NCBI GenBank assembly: GCA_000245075.1
Contig: JH599964.1
Span: forward strand, 1 to 45,256
Reading direction: 5' to 3'
Source of the DNA: Acetobacteraceae bacterium AT-5844
Lineage (GTDB): Bacteria; Pseudomonadota; Alphaproteobacteria; Acetobacterales; Acetobacteraceae
Length of the DNA stretch: 45,256 nucleotides
Positions 34,696 through 43,226 of the stretch are shown one piece after another. The stretch's first letter is position 1, and every line of letters begins with the position of its first letter. A model generated the notes under the pieces. It saw nothing but the letters and a program-made list of their open reading frames with translations, searched no databases and had not been told where the DNA came from. A program made the position numbers and the translations under genes.

Positions 34696-34754
34696 GTATC
34701 ATCCACGCGGCGCAAACCGTGACCGGCGCTCTTTCCCTGCCGGAAGGCGCCTGG

Positions 34755-35207
34755 TTACTCCGGACGGCCGAGATGGCTGTCGAGCGCGGCGTTCAGCGCC
34801 TGAAGCCGCTGGTTCAACTCTTCCAGCTTCGCCAGGCTCATCTCGGAGTGCTCGATCAGCGCGGCGCCCAGGCAATGGCTCTTCGACAGAAGCGCCCGCC
34901 CCGCCTCCGTCAGCCAGACCTGAACCTGCCGGTCATCCTCCGGGCTGCGCTGGCGCGTGACGAGCCTCGCCTGCTCCATCCGCTTCACGGGCGGGGTGAT
35001 GGTGCTCGACTCCAGGGCCAGCCGTGTGGCGATGGCACCGATGGTCCGGCCATCCTCCTCACCGAGAACGTTGAGCACCAGGTATTGCGGATAGGTCAGG
35101 CCCATCTCGTCCAGCATCGGCTTGTAGGTGCGGTTGATGGCGAGGTTCGTCCGGTAGAGCGTGAAACAAATTTGTTCGTCGAGCGGCAAGGGTTTTGGTG
35201 CGACCAT
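34755..35207 (-). CDS. MarR-family regulator, OhrR-like
   Basis: A 150-residue MarR protein. The N-terminal DEQICFTLYRTNLAINRTYK resembles OhrR, in which this cysteine (here Cys14) senses organic hydroperoxides; LTYPQYLVLNVLGEEDGRTI and the winged helix IATRLALESSTITPPVKRME complete the family pattern. OhrR repressors leave DNA when the cysteine is oxidised. Here the divergent target is a chloroperoxidase-type hydrolase rather than ohr itself, with operator palindromes between. ATG 35207 gives the usual length; the longer open frame upstream is spurious. Cys-based sensing is inferred from family knowledge. Confidence 0.88.
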   Translation of the reverse strand: MVAPKPLPLDEQICFTLYRTNLAINRTYKPMLDEMGLTYPQYLVLNVLGEEDGRTIGAIATRLALESSTITPPVKRMEQARLVTRQRSPEDDRQVQVWLTEAGRALLSKSHCLGAALIEHSEMSLAKLEELNQRLQALNAALDSHLGRPE

Positions 35208-35260
35208 GGTCGAGGCTCCGTTGGCTGGCGGCGTCGCGCTTCTGTTATCACCATAAATGA

Positions 35261-35347
35261 TATCGCGATAAATTTCTCCTGGACAACGCCGGCGAGGGAG
35301 TTTAGCAGTTCGATATCGCGATAAATGATTTCGCGATATCGAACTGC
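35261..35347. promoter_or_regulatory. MarR/OhrR-type operator array
   Basis: The core palindrome TATCGCGATA occurs exactly at 35261 and 35314, with a one-mismatch copy TTTCGCGATA at 35329. The latter two form part of a large inverted repeat with 17-bp perfect arms, 35305-35321 and 35331-35347, around a 9-nt centre. It lies between the MarR gene and the hydrolase gene and probably controls both. Confidence 0.75.
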
Positions 35348-35492
35348 CTTTCTGACGGCCTTCATCTCGAGAAAGCAGCGCCAGGCGCTGCGACACGCTG
35401 AGTACTTCCACCAGGGCAGTCATGCCGGCGGCCCTGTCGATCAACCGACTGCGCGGGCCGAGCCCGCGTGCCACCTGAACGGAAAACGGACC

Positions 35493-36323
35493 ATGAGCAG
35501 CAATTTCGTCACCACCGCCGATGGCACCCGCATTTTCTACAAGGATTGGGGCACGGGCCAGCCGCTGGTCTTCCATCACGGCTGGCCGCTGAGCGCCGAT
35601 GACTGGGACGCCCAGATGCTGTTCTTCCTGCACAAGGGCTATCGCGTCATCGCCCATGACCGCCGGGGCCATGGCCGCTCCGACCAGACGGAAAACGGCA
35701 ATGAGATGGACACCTACGCGGCTGATGTCGCCGCCCTGGCCGCGCATCTCGATCTGCGGGACGCTATCCATATCGGCCACTCCACCGGCGGTGGCGAGGT
35801 CGCCCGCTATGTCGCGAAGCACGGCAAGGGGCGCGTGGCCAAGGCGGTGCTGATCGGTGCCGTGCCGCCGATCATGGTGAAGAGCGAGAAGAACCCTGGC
35901 GGTTTGCCGCTCGAGGTGTTCGATGGCTTCCGCGCCGCCCTGGCCGCCAACCGCGCCCAGTTCTTCCGCGACGTACCGGCGGGCCCCTTCTATGGCTTTA
36001 ACCGCCAGGGTGCGCAGGTGTCGGAAGGCGTCATCGACAATTGGTGGCGGCAGGGGATGATGGGCGGCACCAAGGCCCATTACGACTGCATCAAGGCCTT
36101 CTCGGAGACCGACTTCACGGAAGACCTGAAGCAGATCGAGGTGCCGACGCTGGTGATGCATGGCGATGACGACCAGATCGTCCCCATCGCGGACTCCGCG
36201 CTGCTCTCCGTGAAGCTTTTGAAGAACGGCACGCTGAAGGTCTATCCCGGCCTCCCGCACGGCATGGCCACCACCCATGCGGATACCATCAATGCGGACC
36301 TGCTGAGCTTCATCCAGTCCTGA
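35493..36323 (+). CDS. Alpha/beta hydrolase, non-haem chloroperoxidase/esterase type
   Basis: A 276-residue alpha/beta hydrolase. Residues near the oxyanion hole are [13 protein letters not shown]; the nucleophile elbow is GHSTGGGE (Ser97), the acid is in [10 protein letters not shown] and the histidine in [10 protein letters not shown]. This pattern is that of cofactor-free haloperoxidases/arylesterases, which with carboxylic acids and peroxide can form peracids. That would fit control by a peroxide-sensing MarR protein. ATG 35493 ([11 protein letters not shown]) is the standard start; the frame stays open upstream through the operator region but is not coding-like there. Confidence 0.92.
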   Translation: MSSNFVTTADGTRIFYKDWGTGQPLVFHHGWPLSADDWDAQMLFFLHKGYRVIAHDRRGHGRSDQTENGNEMDTYAADVAALAAHLDLRDAIHIGHSTGGGEVARYVAKHGKGRVAKAVLIGAVPPIMVKSEKNPGGLPLEVFDGFRAALAANRAQFFRDVPAGPFYGFNRQGAQVSEGVIDNWWRQGMMGGTKAHYDCIKAFSETDFTEDLKQIEVPTLVMHGDDDQIVPIADSALLSVKLLKNGTLKVYPGLPHGMATTHADTINADLLSFIQS

Positions 36324-36330
36324 CCGAGGC

Positions 36331-36353
36331 AGGGGGAGGCGACGTCTCCCCCT
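36331..36353. terminator. Bidirectional terminator hairpin
   Basis: AGGGGGAG and CTCCCCCT form an 8-bp perfect stem with a 7-nt loop between convergent hydrolase and acetyltransferase genes. Confidence 0.55.
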
Positions 36354-36365
36354 ACACCGCCGCCT

Positions 36366-36818
36366 TCAGCGCGTGCCGAGCGGTGCGCGCATATAGACGC
36401 GGCGCAGGCCCTTTTCCTCGCGCCGCTCATATTCGGAAAATCCGAGCTTCTGATAGATGCCGATATTGCGGACCATTTTCTCATTGGTCAGCAAACGCAC
36501 CTCGCCCACGCCCCGCCGCTCGGCCTCCGAGAAGACGAAGTCCATCAGGAACCGGCCCAGCCCCTGGCGACCCAGCGCGGGGTCAACCGCGATGTTATCG
36601 AGCCAGAGGTGGTCCTCGGCATCCTCCAGCACCACCAGGCCGATGATGGCACCATCCCGCTCCAGCACCCAGGCCTGCTGGTTGGCGACGCGGCGTTCGT
36701 AATCGTCATCCATCGGCGCCGGACGGCGGCCGATGACCGGGACGTAATGGGCATAGGCGCGCTCCACCAGCGCGGCCAGCAGGGGCGCCTCGCCAGGCCG
36801 CGCAAGGCGCAGGCTCAT
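36366..36818 (-). CDS. GNAT-family N-acetyltransferase
   Basis: A 150-residue acetyl-CoA-dependent acetyltransferase. Motif A is visible as DNIAVDPALGRQGLGRFLM (about residues 74-92), followed by EVRLLTNEKMVRNIGIYQKLGF, the usual C-terminal GNAT pattern. The acceptor is unknown. Its start overlaps the tldD stop by 4 bp, making it the last gene of the ctaA operon. Confidence 0.9.
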   Translation of the reverse strand: MSLRLARPGEAPLLAALVERAYAHYVPVIGRRPAPMDDDYERRVANQQAWVLERDGAIIGLVVLEDAEDHLWLDNIAVDPALGRQGLGRFLMDFVFSEAERRGVGEVRLLTNEKMVRNIGIYQKLGFSEYERREEKGLRRVYMRAPLGTR

Positions 36819-38242
36819 ACGGCGGTGCCCCCGACGGTCAGGCCCGTCATCTTGAGCGTCGGCTGCCCCACGCCCACGGGCACGCCCTGGCCCTGCTTGC
36901 CGCAGGTGCCGATGCCGGGGTCCAGCGCCATGTCATTGCCGATCATGGAGATTTTCGTCAGTGCATCCGCGCCGGAACCAATGAGCGTGGCGCCCTTCAC
37001 CGGCGCGCCGATCCTGCCATTCTCGACGAGATAGGCCTCGCTGGCAGCGAAGACGAACTTGCCGCTGGTGATATCCACCTGCCCGCCACCGAAATTCACG
37101 GCATAGAGCCCGCGCTTCACGGTGGAGAGGATTTCCTCCGGCGTGTGCTCGCCGGCCATCATCACCGTGTTGGTCATGCGGGGCATGGGGGCATGCGCAT
37201 AGCTCTGCCGCCGGCCATTGCCGGTGGGGGAGACACCCATCAGCCGCGCATTCTGCCGGTCCTGGATGAAGCCCTTCAGGATGCCGTCCTCGATCATCAC
37301 GGTGCGGCCACTCGGCGTGCCCTCGTCATCGATGGTCAGGCTGCCGCGCCGGTCGGGGATGGTGCCGTCATCCACCACCGTCACCCCCGGCGCCGCGATC
37401 CGCTGGCCCAGCAGGCCGGAGAAGGCGGAGGTCTTCTTGCGGTTGAAATCGCCTTCCAGCCCGTGGCCGATGGCCTCATGCAGCAGGATGCCCGGCCAGC
37501 CGGGGCCGAGCACGACCTCCATCTCCCCCGCTGGCGCCGGAATGGCATCGAGGTTCAGCAGCGCCTGGCGCAGCGCCTGCTCCACGGCGTTCCTCCAGCT
37601 CGCCTCGCTGGTGATCTGCTCATAGGTGAAGCGGCCGCCGAGGCCGTGGCTGCCGGTCTCACGGCGCCCATCGGCCTCCACCACCACGGCGACGCTCAGG
37701 CGTACCAGCGGGCGTAGATCGGCGGCGCGGCTACCATCGGCGCGCAGGATCTGCACCGCCTGCCACTCGCCGGTCAGGCTGGCCATCACCTGCGTCACAC
37801 GTGGGTCGCGCGCCCGGGCATGGGCGTCGATGGCGGCGAGCAATTCGGTCTTGGCCGCGAAATCCATGGCGGGGAGAGGGTTCTCCGGCACATAGAGGCG
37901 GGCATTGGTGGCGCGGGGGGCCACCGCCAGGCTGCCGGAGGCGCCGGTTGAGATGGCGCGCACCGTCTCCGCCGCCCGCTTCAGCGCGGGCTCCGAAATC
38001 TCGCCGCCATGGGCGTAGCCGGCGGCCTCGCCCTGCACCGCGCGCAGGCCGAAGCCACGGGTGGTATCGAAGCTCGCGGTGCGGATGCGGCCGTCATCCA
38101 GGCTGATGGCCTCGCTTTCCCGGTATTCCAGGAACAGCTCGCCGTCATCGGCGCCCGCCAGGGCGGTGGAGAGGATGCGGGTCGCCGCCTCCGGCTCCAG
38201 CTCGCGGAAGAACAGGCGGTCGGTGGTGTCGAGTGCGGTCAT
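36815..38242 (-). CDS. tldD: Metalloprotease TldD
   Basis: A 475-residue TldD/PmbA-family zinc protease. The HExxxH motif is HEAIGH (near residues 255-262), and the distal zinc cysteine is in GTCGKQGQG near the C-terminus. The family also shows DDEGTPSGRTVMIEDGILKG and NGRRQSYAHAPMPRMTNT, all present. TldD, usually with TldE/PmbA, degrades unfolded peptides and processes microcin and antitoxin proteins; tldE is not in this window. It overlaps the histidine kinase stop and the GNAT start by 4 bp each. Confidence 0.96.
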   Translation of the reverse strand: MTALDTTDRLFFRELEPEAATRILSTALAGADDGELFLEYRESEAISLDDGRIRTASFDTTRGFGLRAVQGEAAGYAHGGEISEPALKRAAETVRAISTGASGSLAVAPRATNARLYVPENPLPAMDFAAKTELLAAIDAHARARDPRVTQVMASLTGEWQAVQILRADGSRAADLRPLVRLSVAVVVEADGRRETGSHGLGGRFTYEQITSEASWRNAVEQALRQALLNLDAIPAPAGEMEVVLGPGWPGILLHEAIGHGLEGDFNRKKTSAFSGLLGQRIAAPGVTVVDDGTIPDRRGSLTIDDEGTPSGRTVMIEDGILKGFIQDRQNARLMGVSPTGNGRRQSYAHAPMPRMTNTVMMAGEHTPEEILSTVKRGLYAVNFGGGQVDITSGKFVFAASEAYLVENGRIGAPVKGATLIGSGADALTKISMIGNDMALDPGIGTCGKQGQGVPVGVGQPTLKMTGLTVGGTAV

Positions 38243-40497
38243 GCCGTCTGCTCCTGTGCGGGGGTGTGGGCACCGGCGAGGCGCAGGAGGGCGGTGGTGC
38301 CCCGGCCCGGCGCGCTCTCCAGCGTCAGTTCTCCACCCATCACATGGGCAAAGGCACGGGCCAGGTACAAGCCCAGGCCGGAGCCGCCATAGCGGCGGTT
38401 ATGGGTGGTATCGAGCTGGACGAAAGGTTCGAAGGCGCGGGGGATATCCTGGGGCTCCATTCCGATGCCGGTGTCACGCACCGCGATCTCGATGCAGCCA
38501 TCGGATGTGGATGCCACCGAGATCCGGATGCTGCCGCCCGCCGGGGTGAACTTCACCGCATTGGAGAGAAGGTTGAGCAGGATCTGCCGCAGCCGGCGCT
38601 CATCCGCCTGGGCACGGGGCAGGCTCTCCGGCAGCGTCTCCATGACGAGTGAAATGCCAGCCTCCTCCGCCGTGCCACGGATGAGGCGCAGCGCGCTTTC
38701 CATCACGCTGGGCAGAAACAGGGCGCGGGTCCCGGCGGAATTCTCCCCGCTGCCGAGCTGCGCCACCTGCAGGATGTCGTCGATCAAGGACAGCAGATGC
38801 CGCCCCGCATCGAGGATGGCGGCGGAGAATTCCATGCCCTGGGGCGGCATGTCCCGCTCGGCCAGAAGGGCCTCGGAGAAGCCGATGATGGCATTGAGCG
38901 GCGTGCGCAGCTCGTGGCTCATCGTGGAAAGGAAACGCGTCTTGGCCGAGCTGGCGTCCTCGGCGGTGCGGCGTGCTTCCTCCAGCGCGCGGCGGATGCG
39001 GCGCTCTTCCGTGACATCGGCATAGGTGCGGACGAAGCCGCCATCCGGCGTCGGGTCGGTGCTGACCTCGATGACCCGTCCGTCGACGCGTGTGTGGATG
39101 TAGCTGCCGCGCGCGTCGGGCGGCGCCATGCAGGCCTGGTAGGCGTGCCGATTCAGCTCCCCGTCGTAATCGCCCCGGGCGCGCTGTATTTCCCGCAGAT
39201 CGGCAAGGGCAGCGCCGGGCTGGAGCTGTTCCTCGGTCAGCCCGCTCATCTGGCGGGCCAGATCGTTCAGCGCCACCACGCGGGCATCTTTGTCGAACAG
39301 GCAGACGCCGTGCCGCATATGGTCCAGCATGGCCCGCAGCAGCCCCGCCCGGTGCTGGGCCTTGGCCTCGGCCTCGTGCAGCGCCGTGACGTCAGCCACC
39401 ACATTGATGTGGCCGCCATCCGGCAACCGGGCGTTGCGCACCTCCAGCATGGTGCCATCCTGCCGCTGGCGCAGGCGGGGCGACATGTCGCTGCGGAACT
39501 GGCGGCTATAGACTTCCTCGGCCGTCACGCCCGGGCCGTATTCCCCGGCTTCCTCGCGGCGGCGGCAGATGTCGGCCAGGAACTCGCCCTCGCGCAGCTC
39601 GGCACCCTGCAGGATCTGCTGATAGGCGTCATTCACCATGGTGAGGCGCTGGGAAGCGTCATAGACGCAAACGCCGTAAGGCAGGGTGGCCAGCACGCCG
39701 CGCAGGGTGGCGGCACGGTGCTGCGCTTCCTCCTCCGCCTGGCGGAGGGCTGTCACATCCTCCACCGTGACGAGGAAGCCGCCATCGGCAAGCGGCCTGC
39801 TGAGGGTGCGGATGGTGCGCCCGTCGGGCAGGGTCCGCACTTCGTCATGCGGCTTGCTGCGGTCGATACGCACGCGTTCTTCGTTGGCCTCCTGGATCGT
39901 CGGGTCCAGCCCGTACTGTCCGAGGACGCTGGCCTGCACTTCGGCGAGGGAAATGCCGCGCTGCAGGGAGCCGGGGATCATGCCCAGCACGCGCTCATAG
40001 GCATCATTGTGCAGCATCAGCCGGGAATCGGCGTCGAAGACACCAACGCCGCCCGGCTGCCGCTGCAGCGCCGTCTCCAGGCGCCGCATCTCCTCCGCGA
40101 GATCCGCCCGCGCCTGGTGATGATGCGTGATGTCGATGGCGTAGCTGGCGAAGCCGCCTTCCGGCAGCGGATTCGACGTCATCTCCAGCCACCGGCCATC
40201 CGTCGCGCGGACGACGCGCCGGTGCGGCTTGCCGCGGTCGATCTCCATCACCTGCCGCGCCAGGGTCTCCGGGTCTCCCCGTCCCAGCGTGCCGCGATAG
40301 GCGCAGAGACGGATGACCTCCTGTACGGAGCGGCCTGTCAGGTCCGTACCCTTCGGCAGGCCGAGCTGGCGGATCGACTCGGCGCTGATGAACCTTGCCC
40401 GGCCCTCGGCATCGAAGACCATGACGTTGAAGGGGGCAGCCGCCAATGCCGCGGCCTCTGGAGATAGATGGGGCGAGGCGGCTGGCGCGTCGTTCAT
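38239..40497 (-). CDS. PAS-domain sensor histidine kinase
   Basis: A 752-residue kinase without predicted membrane segments. Four PAS-like modules in a row occupy about residues 15-500. Each has a 'VFDA/VYDA/LFDK' strand followed by a 'G...V.DVT' closing strand (YAIDITHH, VTVEDVTAL, NVVADVTAL, RTYADVTEE). Then comes HisKA with FLSTMSHELRTPLNAIIGF (phospho-acceptor near His528) and HATPase with NLLSNAVKFTPAGG, DTGIGMEPQDI and GGSGLGLYLA. It is therefore soluble and senses a cytoplasmic signal such as redox or a ligand. No receiver domain or response regulator is adjacent. The ATG overlaps the ctaA stop (ATGA), which fixes the start. Confidence 0.92.
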   Translation of the reverse strand: MNDAPAASPHLSPEAAALAAAPFNVMVFDAEGRARFISAESIRQLGLPKGTDLTGRSVQEVIRLCAYRGTLGRGDPETLARQVMEIDRGKPHRRVVRATDGRWLEMTSNPLPEGGFASYAIDITHHHQARADLAEEMRRLETALQRQPGGVGVFDADSRLMLHNDAYERVLGMIPGSLQRGISLAEVQASVLGQYGLDPTIQEANEERVRIDRSKPHDEVRTLPDGRTIRTLSRPLADGGFLVTVEDVTALRQAEEEAQHRAATLRGVLATLPYGVCVYDASQRLTMVNDAYQQILQGAELREGEFLADICRRREEAGEYGPGVTAEEVYSRQFRSDMSPRLRQRQDGTMLEVRNARLPDGGHINVVADVTALHEAEAKAQHRAGLLRAMLDHMRHGVCLFDKDARVVALNDLARQMSGLTEEQLQPGAALADLREIQRARGDYDGELNRHAYQACMAPPDARGSYIHTRVDGRVIEVSTDPTPDGGFVRTYADVTEERRIRRALEEARRTAEDASSAKTRFLSTMSHELRTPLNAIIGFSEALLAERDMPPQGMEFSAAILDAGRHLLSLIDDILQVAQLGSGENSAGTRALFLPSVMESALRLIRGTAEEAGISLVMETLPESLPRAQADERRLRQILLNLLSNAVKFTPAGGSIRISVASTSDGCIEIAVRDTGIGMEPQDIPRAFEPFVQLDTTHNRRYGGSGLGLYLARAFAHVMGGELTLESAPGRGTTALLRLAGAHTPAQEQTA

Positions 40498-41567
40498 AGG
40501 GGCTTTGGACGCCGTAACGCGTGAAGGGTTGCGAGGGTGGCGGTGAGCACGGCGACGGCGACGGCCTGATGCAGCGTGCCGAGCCAGACGGGCACCACCA
40601 GCAGCAGCGTGGCGACACCCAGGGCATATTGCACGCAAACGGTGGCGCCCAGGGCCAGCACTGCCATGCGGGCACGCCCGGCCGGCAGAGTCGCGGCGCC
40701 CCAGGCGGCGAGTGCCAGAGCGGCGATGCCGGCCAGGGTGGCCAGCAGCCGGTGGTTGAACTGCACGGCGGCGATATTGGCCGTGAAATTATGCCAGAAG
40801 GGCGAGAGCATGCCGTAGCCCGAGGGCACCAGCCGGCCGTCCATCAGCGGGAAGGTGTTGTAGTCCAGCCCGGCCTTGATGCCGGCGACGAAGCCGCCCG
40901 CCAGCATCGCCAGTACCACGAGCCCCGCCGTCGGATGCGCCAGCCTGCGCAGACCGGCGGCGGTGGCCGGCGCGTCGCGTTCCGGGTGGCGCAGCGTCAT
41001 CGCCGTCCAGACCAGCATGGCGTAGAGCACGAGTGCCAGGCCCAGATGCACGACGAGACGGTAGGGGGAGACAGCGGTGCGGTCCGCCTCGAAGCCGGAG
41101 GCCACCATGAACCAGCCCACCGCGCCTTGCGCCCCGCCCAGCAGGAAGAGCACCACCAGCCGCGGCTTCAACCCCCCCGGAATGCGCCCACGGACCCAGA
41201 ACCAGATGAGCGGCAGCAGGAAGGCGAGGCCGATGAGCCGCCCCCACAGCCGGTGTGTCCATTCCAGCCAGAAGATCTGCTTGAAGCCTTCCAGCCCGAA
41301 GCCCTGGTTCACCAACTCGTATTGCGGAATGGTGCGGTAGAGGTCGTACAGCCTCTGCCATTCCGCCTGCGACAAGGGCGGCAGCGTGCCGGAGAGCGGT
41401 GCCCATTCCATGATGGACAGGCCGGAACCGGTGAGGCGAGTCGCGCCCCCCAGTGCCACCATGATCCAGACCATGGCAGCCACCAGCAGCAGCCATCGGG
41501 CGATGGCATGGCGGTTGGCGGTCTCTTGGGAGCGGTCGGGCAGCGGGGAAGGGGCGTCGAAAGGCAT
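40494..41567 (-). CDS. ctaA: Heme A synthase
   Basis: CtaA/COX15 oxidises the C8 methyl of heme O to make heme A for cytochrome aa3 oxidase in the inner membrane. The 357-residue protein has about eight hydrophobic segments and the family sequence GGATRLTGSGLSIMEWAPLS. Heme-binding histidines are visible in EWTHRLWGRLIG, VVHLGLALV, FNHRLLATLAG and LHQAVAV. MDGRLVPSGYGM-type loop sequence is also typical. ATG 41567 (MPFDAPSPLPDRSQ) is used; an upstream in-frame ATG at 41594 is possible. It heads a four-gene overlapping operon. Confidence 0.95.
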   Translation of the reverse strand: MPFDAPSPLPDRSQETANRHAIARWLLLVAAMVWIMVALGGATRLTGSGLSIMEWAPLSGTLPPLSQAEWQRLYDLYRTIPQYELVNQGFGLEGFKQIFWLEWTHRLWGRLIGLAFLLPLIWFWVRGRIPGGLKPRLVVLFLLGGAQGAVGWFMVASGFEADRTAVSPYRLVVHLGLALVLYAMLVWTAMTLRHPERDAPATAAGLRRLAHPTAGLVVLAMLAGGFVAGIKAGLDYNTFPLMDGRLVPSGYGMLSPFWHNFTANIAAVQFNHRLLATLAGIAALALAAWGAATLPAGRARMAVLALGATVCVQYALGVATLLLVVPVWLGTLHQAVAVAVLTATLATLHALRRPKPL

Positions 41568-41690
41568 AATGGGGCCGTATCCTAGCACAATCATGGCCTG
41601 CTGGCGCCCCTCGCTGCGGTGCAGCCCACGCAAGGCTGCATGGCGTGCCGCTTGTTCGCTCAAGCCGTGCCTGCTACGCCGCGCCTCCAC

Positions 41691-42452
41691 ATGTCTGACG
41701 CAATTTCCTCGGCGCCTGTGCCGGTTTCCCCCTTGCTGGCGGTTGTCGTGCCCGTGCGCAACGAGGCGGAGAACATCGCCCCCCTCGTGGCCGAGATCTC
41801 GGCCGCGCTGGCGGATGTGGCGCATGAGATCATCTATGTCGATGACGGCTCGACCGACGGCACCGCGCAGGCGCTGAAGGCCACCGCCGCCACCACGCCG
41901 GCGCTGCGCGTGCTGCGCCATGCCACCTCCTGCGGGCAGTCCGCCGCCATCGTCAGTGGCGTGCGGGCGGCGCGGGCGCCATGGATCGCCACGCTGGATG
42001 GCGATGGGCAGAACGACCCGGCGGACATCCCCGGTATGTGGGCCTTCGTGCAGGGCGAGCCGGAGAACGACCGGCTGCTGGCCGCCGGCTGGCGCACCAC
42101 GCGGAAGGACACGCAGGTGAAGCGGCTTTCCAGCCGCTGGGCCAACCGCATCCGCGCCGGGCTGCTGGGCGATGCGACGCCGGATACCGGCTGCGGGCTG
42201 AAGCTCTTCCCCCGCGCCTTGTTCCTGGAACTGCCAGCCTTCGACCATATGCACCGCTACCTGCCGGCACTGGTGCTGCGGGCGGGCGGGCGCGTCGTCA
42301 GCCGCCCGGTGAACCACCGCCCCCGCCTGCGTGGGCAGTCCAATTACGGCACGCTGGACCGGCTGCTGGTCGGCATCAGCGATCTTATGGGCGTGATGTG
42401 GCTGCAGCGCCGGTGGAAGCGGCCGCGCCTGCTGCCGCCCGGCCAGGAATGA
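41691..42452 (+). CDS. Family 2 glycosyltransferase, dolichol-phosphate-mannosyltransferase-like
   Basis: A 253-residue GT-A enzyme that transfers a sugar from a nucleotide donor, commonly to polyprenyl phosphate. Motifs: VVVPVRNEAENIAPLV, IIYVDDGSTDGT (nucleotide site, about residues 47-58) and TLDGDGQNDP with the metal-binding DxD (Asp103, Asp105). GCGLKLFPRALF and HRPRLRGQSNYG belong to the same subfamily. No C-terminal membrane anchor is present. ATG 41691 begins MSDAISSAP; the open frame upstream is not protein-like. It overlaps the next gene by 4 bp. Confidence 0.9.
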   Translation: MSDAISSAPVPVSPLLAVVVPVRNEAENIAPLVAEISAALADVAHEIIYVDDGSTDGTAQALKATAATTPALRVLRHATSCGQSAAIVSGVRAARAPWIATLDGDGQNDPADIPGMWAFVQGEPENDRLLAAGWRTTRKDTQVKRLSSRWANRIRAGLLGDATPDTGCGLKLFPRALFLELPAFDHMHRYLPALVLRAGGRVVSRPVNHRPRLRGQSNYGTLDRLLVGISDLMGVMWLQRRWKRPRLLPPGQE

Positions 42453-43150
42453 GCGCTTCCGTCCCGCCCCGCCTGGCATCGCTGGGCAAAATGGTGCTGC
42501 TGGCGGCCGGGCTCGCGCTCGGCGGCTGGCTGCTGCGCGAGCTGGGGGGTGGGCGGCCCGAGGCCTGGGTGGAACGCTTCGGCCTGCAACAGACGCTGTG
42601 GGGCGAGACGGCCTTCGTGCTGCTCGGCACCGTGGCCTGCGCTGTGGGCGTGCCCCGGCAGGCGGTGGCCTTTCTCGGCGGATACGCCTTCGGGGCCTGG
42701 ATCGGCGGCGCGCTGAGCCTGCTGGCGCAGCTTCTGGGCTGCGCGGCCGCCTTCATCTGGGCGCGGCTGGTGGGGCGGGGCTGGGCGGAACGCCGGCTCG
42801 CCGGGCGCTTCGGCCGCCGGCTGCGCGCGGTGCGGGACGTGCTGGCCGGCAGCCCGTTCAACGCCACCCTGGCGCTGCGCCTGCTGCCCATCGGCAACAA
42901 CCTGGCGCTGAACCTGCTGGCGGGCCTGTCCGGCCTGCCATTGCTGGCTTTCCTGGCCGGCTCGGCCGTCGGCTACCTGCCGCAGACGGTGATCTTCGCC
43001 CTGGCCGGCAGCGGCGTGGCTGTGGATGGGCCGGAGCAGATCATCCTCGCCGTCGTGCTCTTCGTCGTCTCGGCCACGCTGGGGCTGTGGATGCTCCGGC
43101 GGCACCGTGCCGGGCGCGCCATGGACGAGGCGGAGCCGCAAGGCGAATGA
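42449..43150 (+). CDS. TVP38/TMEM64 (VTT/DedA-type) membrane protein
   Basis: A 233-residue integral membrane protein with the VTT-domain pattern: AVAFLGGYAFGAWIGGALSL, then a basic cytoplasmic stretch, then ALRLLPIGNNLALNLLAGLS and AFLAGSAVGYLPQTVIFALA. Proteins of this group are now linked to lipid or undecaprenyl-phosphate flipping. Translational coupling (ATGA) to a polyprenyl-type glycosyltransferase fits a lipid-carrier role, which is inference. Confidence 0.87.
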   Translation: MSASVPPRLASLGKMVLLAAGLALGGWLLRELGGGRPEAWVERFGLQQTLWGETAFVLLGTVACAVGVPRQAVAFLGGYAFGAWIGGALSLLAQLLGCAAAFIWARLVGRGWAERRLAGRFGRRLRAVRDVLAGSPFNATLALRLLPIGNNLALNLLAGLSGLPLLAFLAGSAVGYLPQTVIFALAGSGVAVDGPEQIILAVVLFVVSATLGLWMLRRHRAGRAMDEAEPQGE

Positions 43151-43226
43151 CGGGGTGGAAGTGGCGGGGGCGGAAGTGAAGGGGGCGGTTTATCCCGCTG
43201 CCCGCCGACTGTAAGACAGCATCATT

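Noticed and set aside
34755-36278. 507-codon minus-strand frame as a long MarR fusion
   Set aside because: The upstream 350 codons are antisense to the alpha/beta hydrolase and cross the operator palindrome. Only the last 150 codons form the MarR domain.
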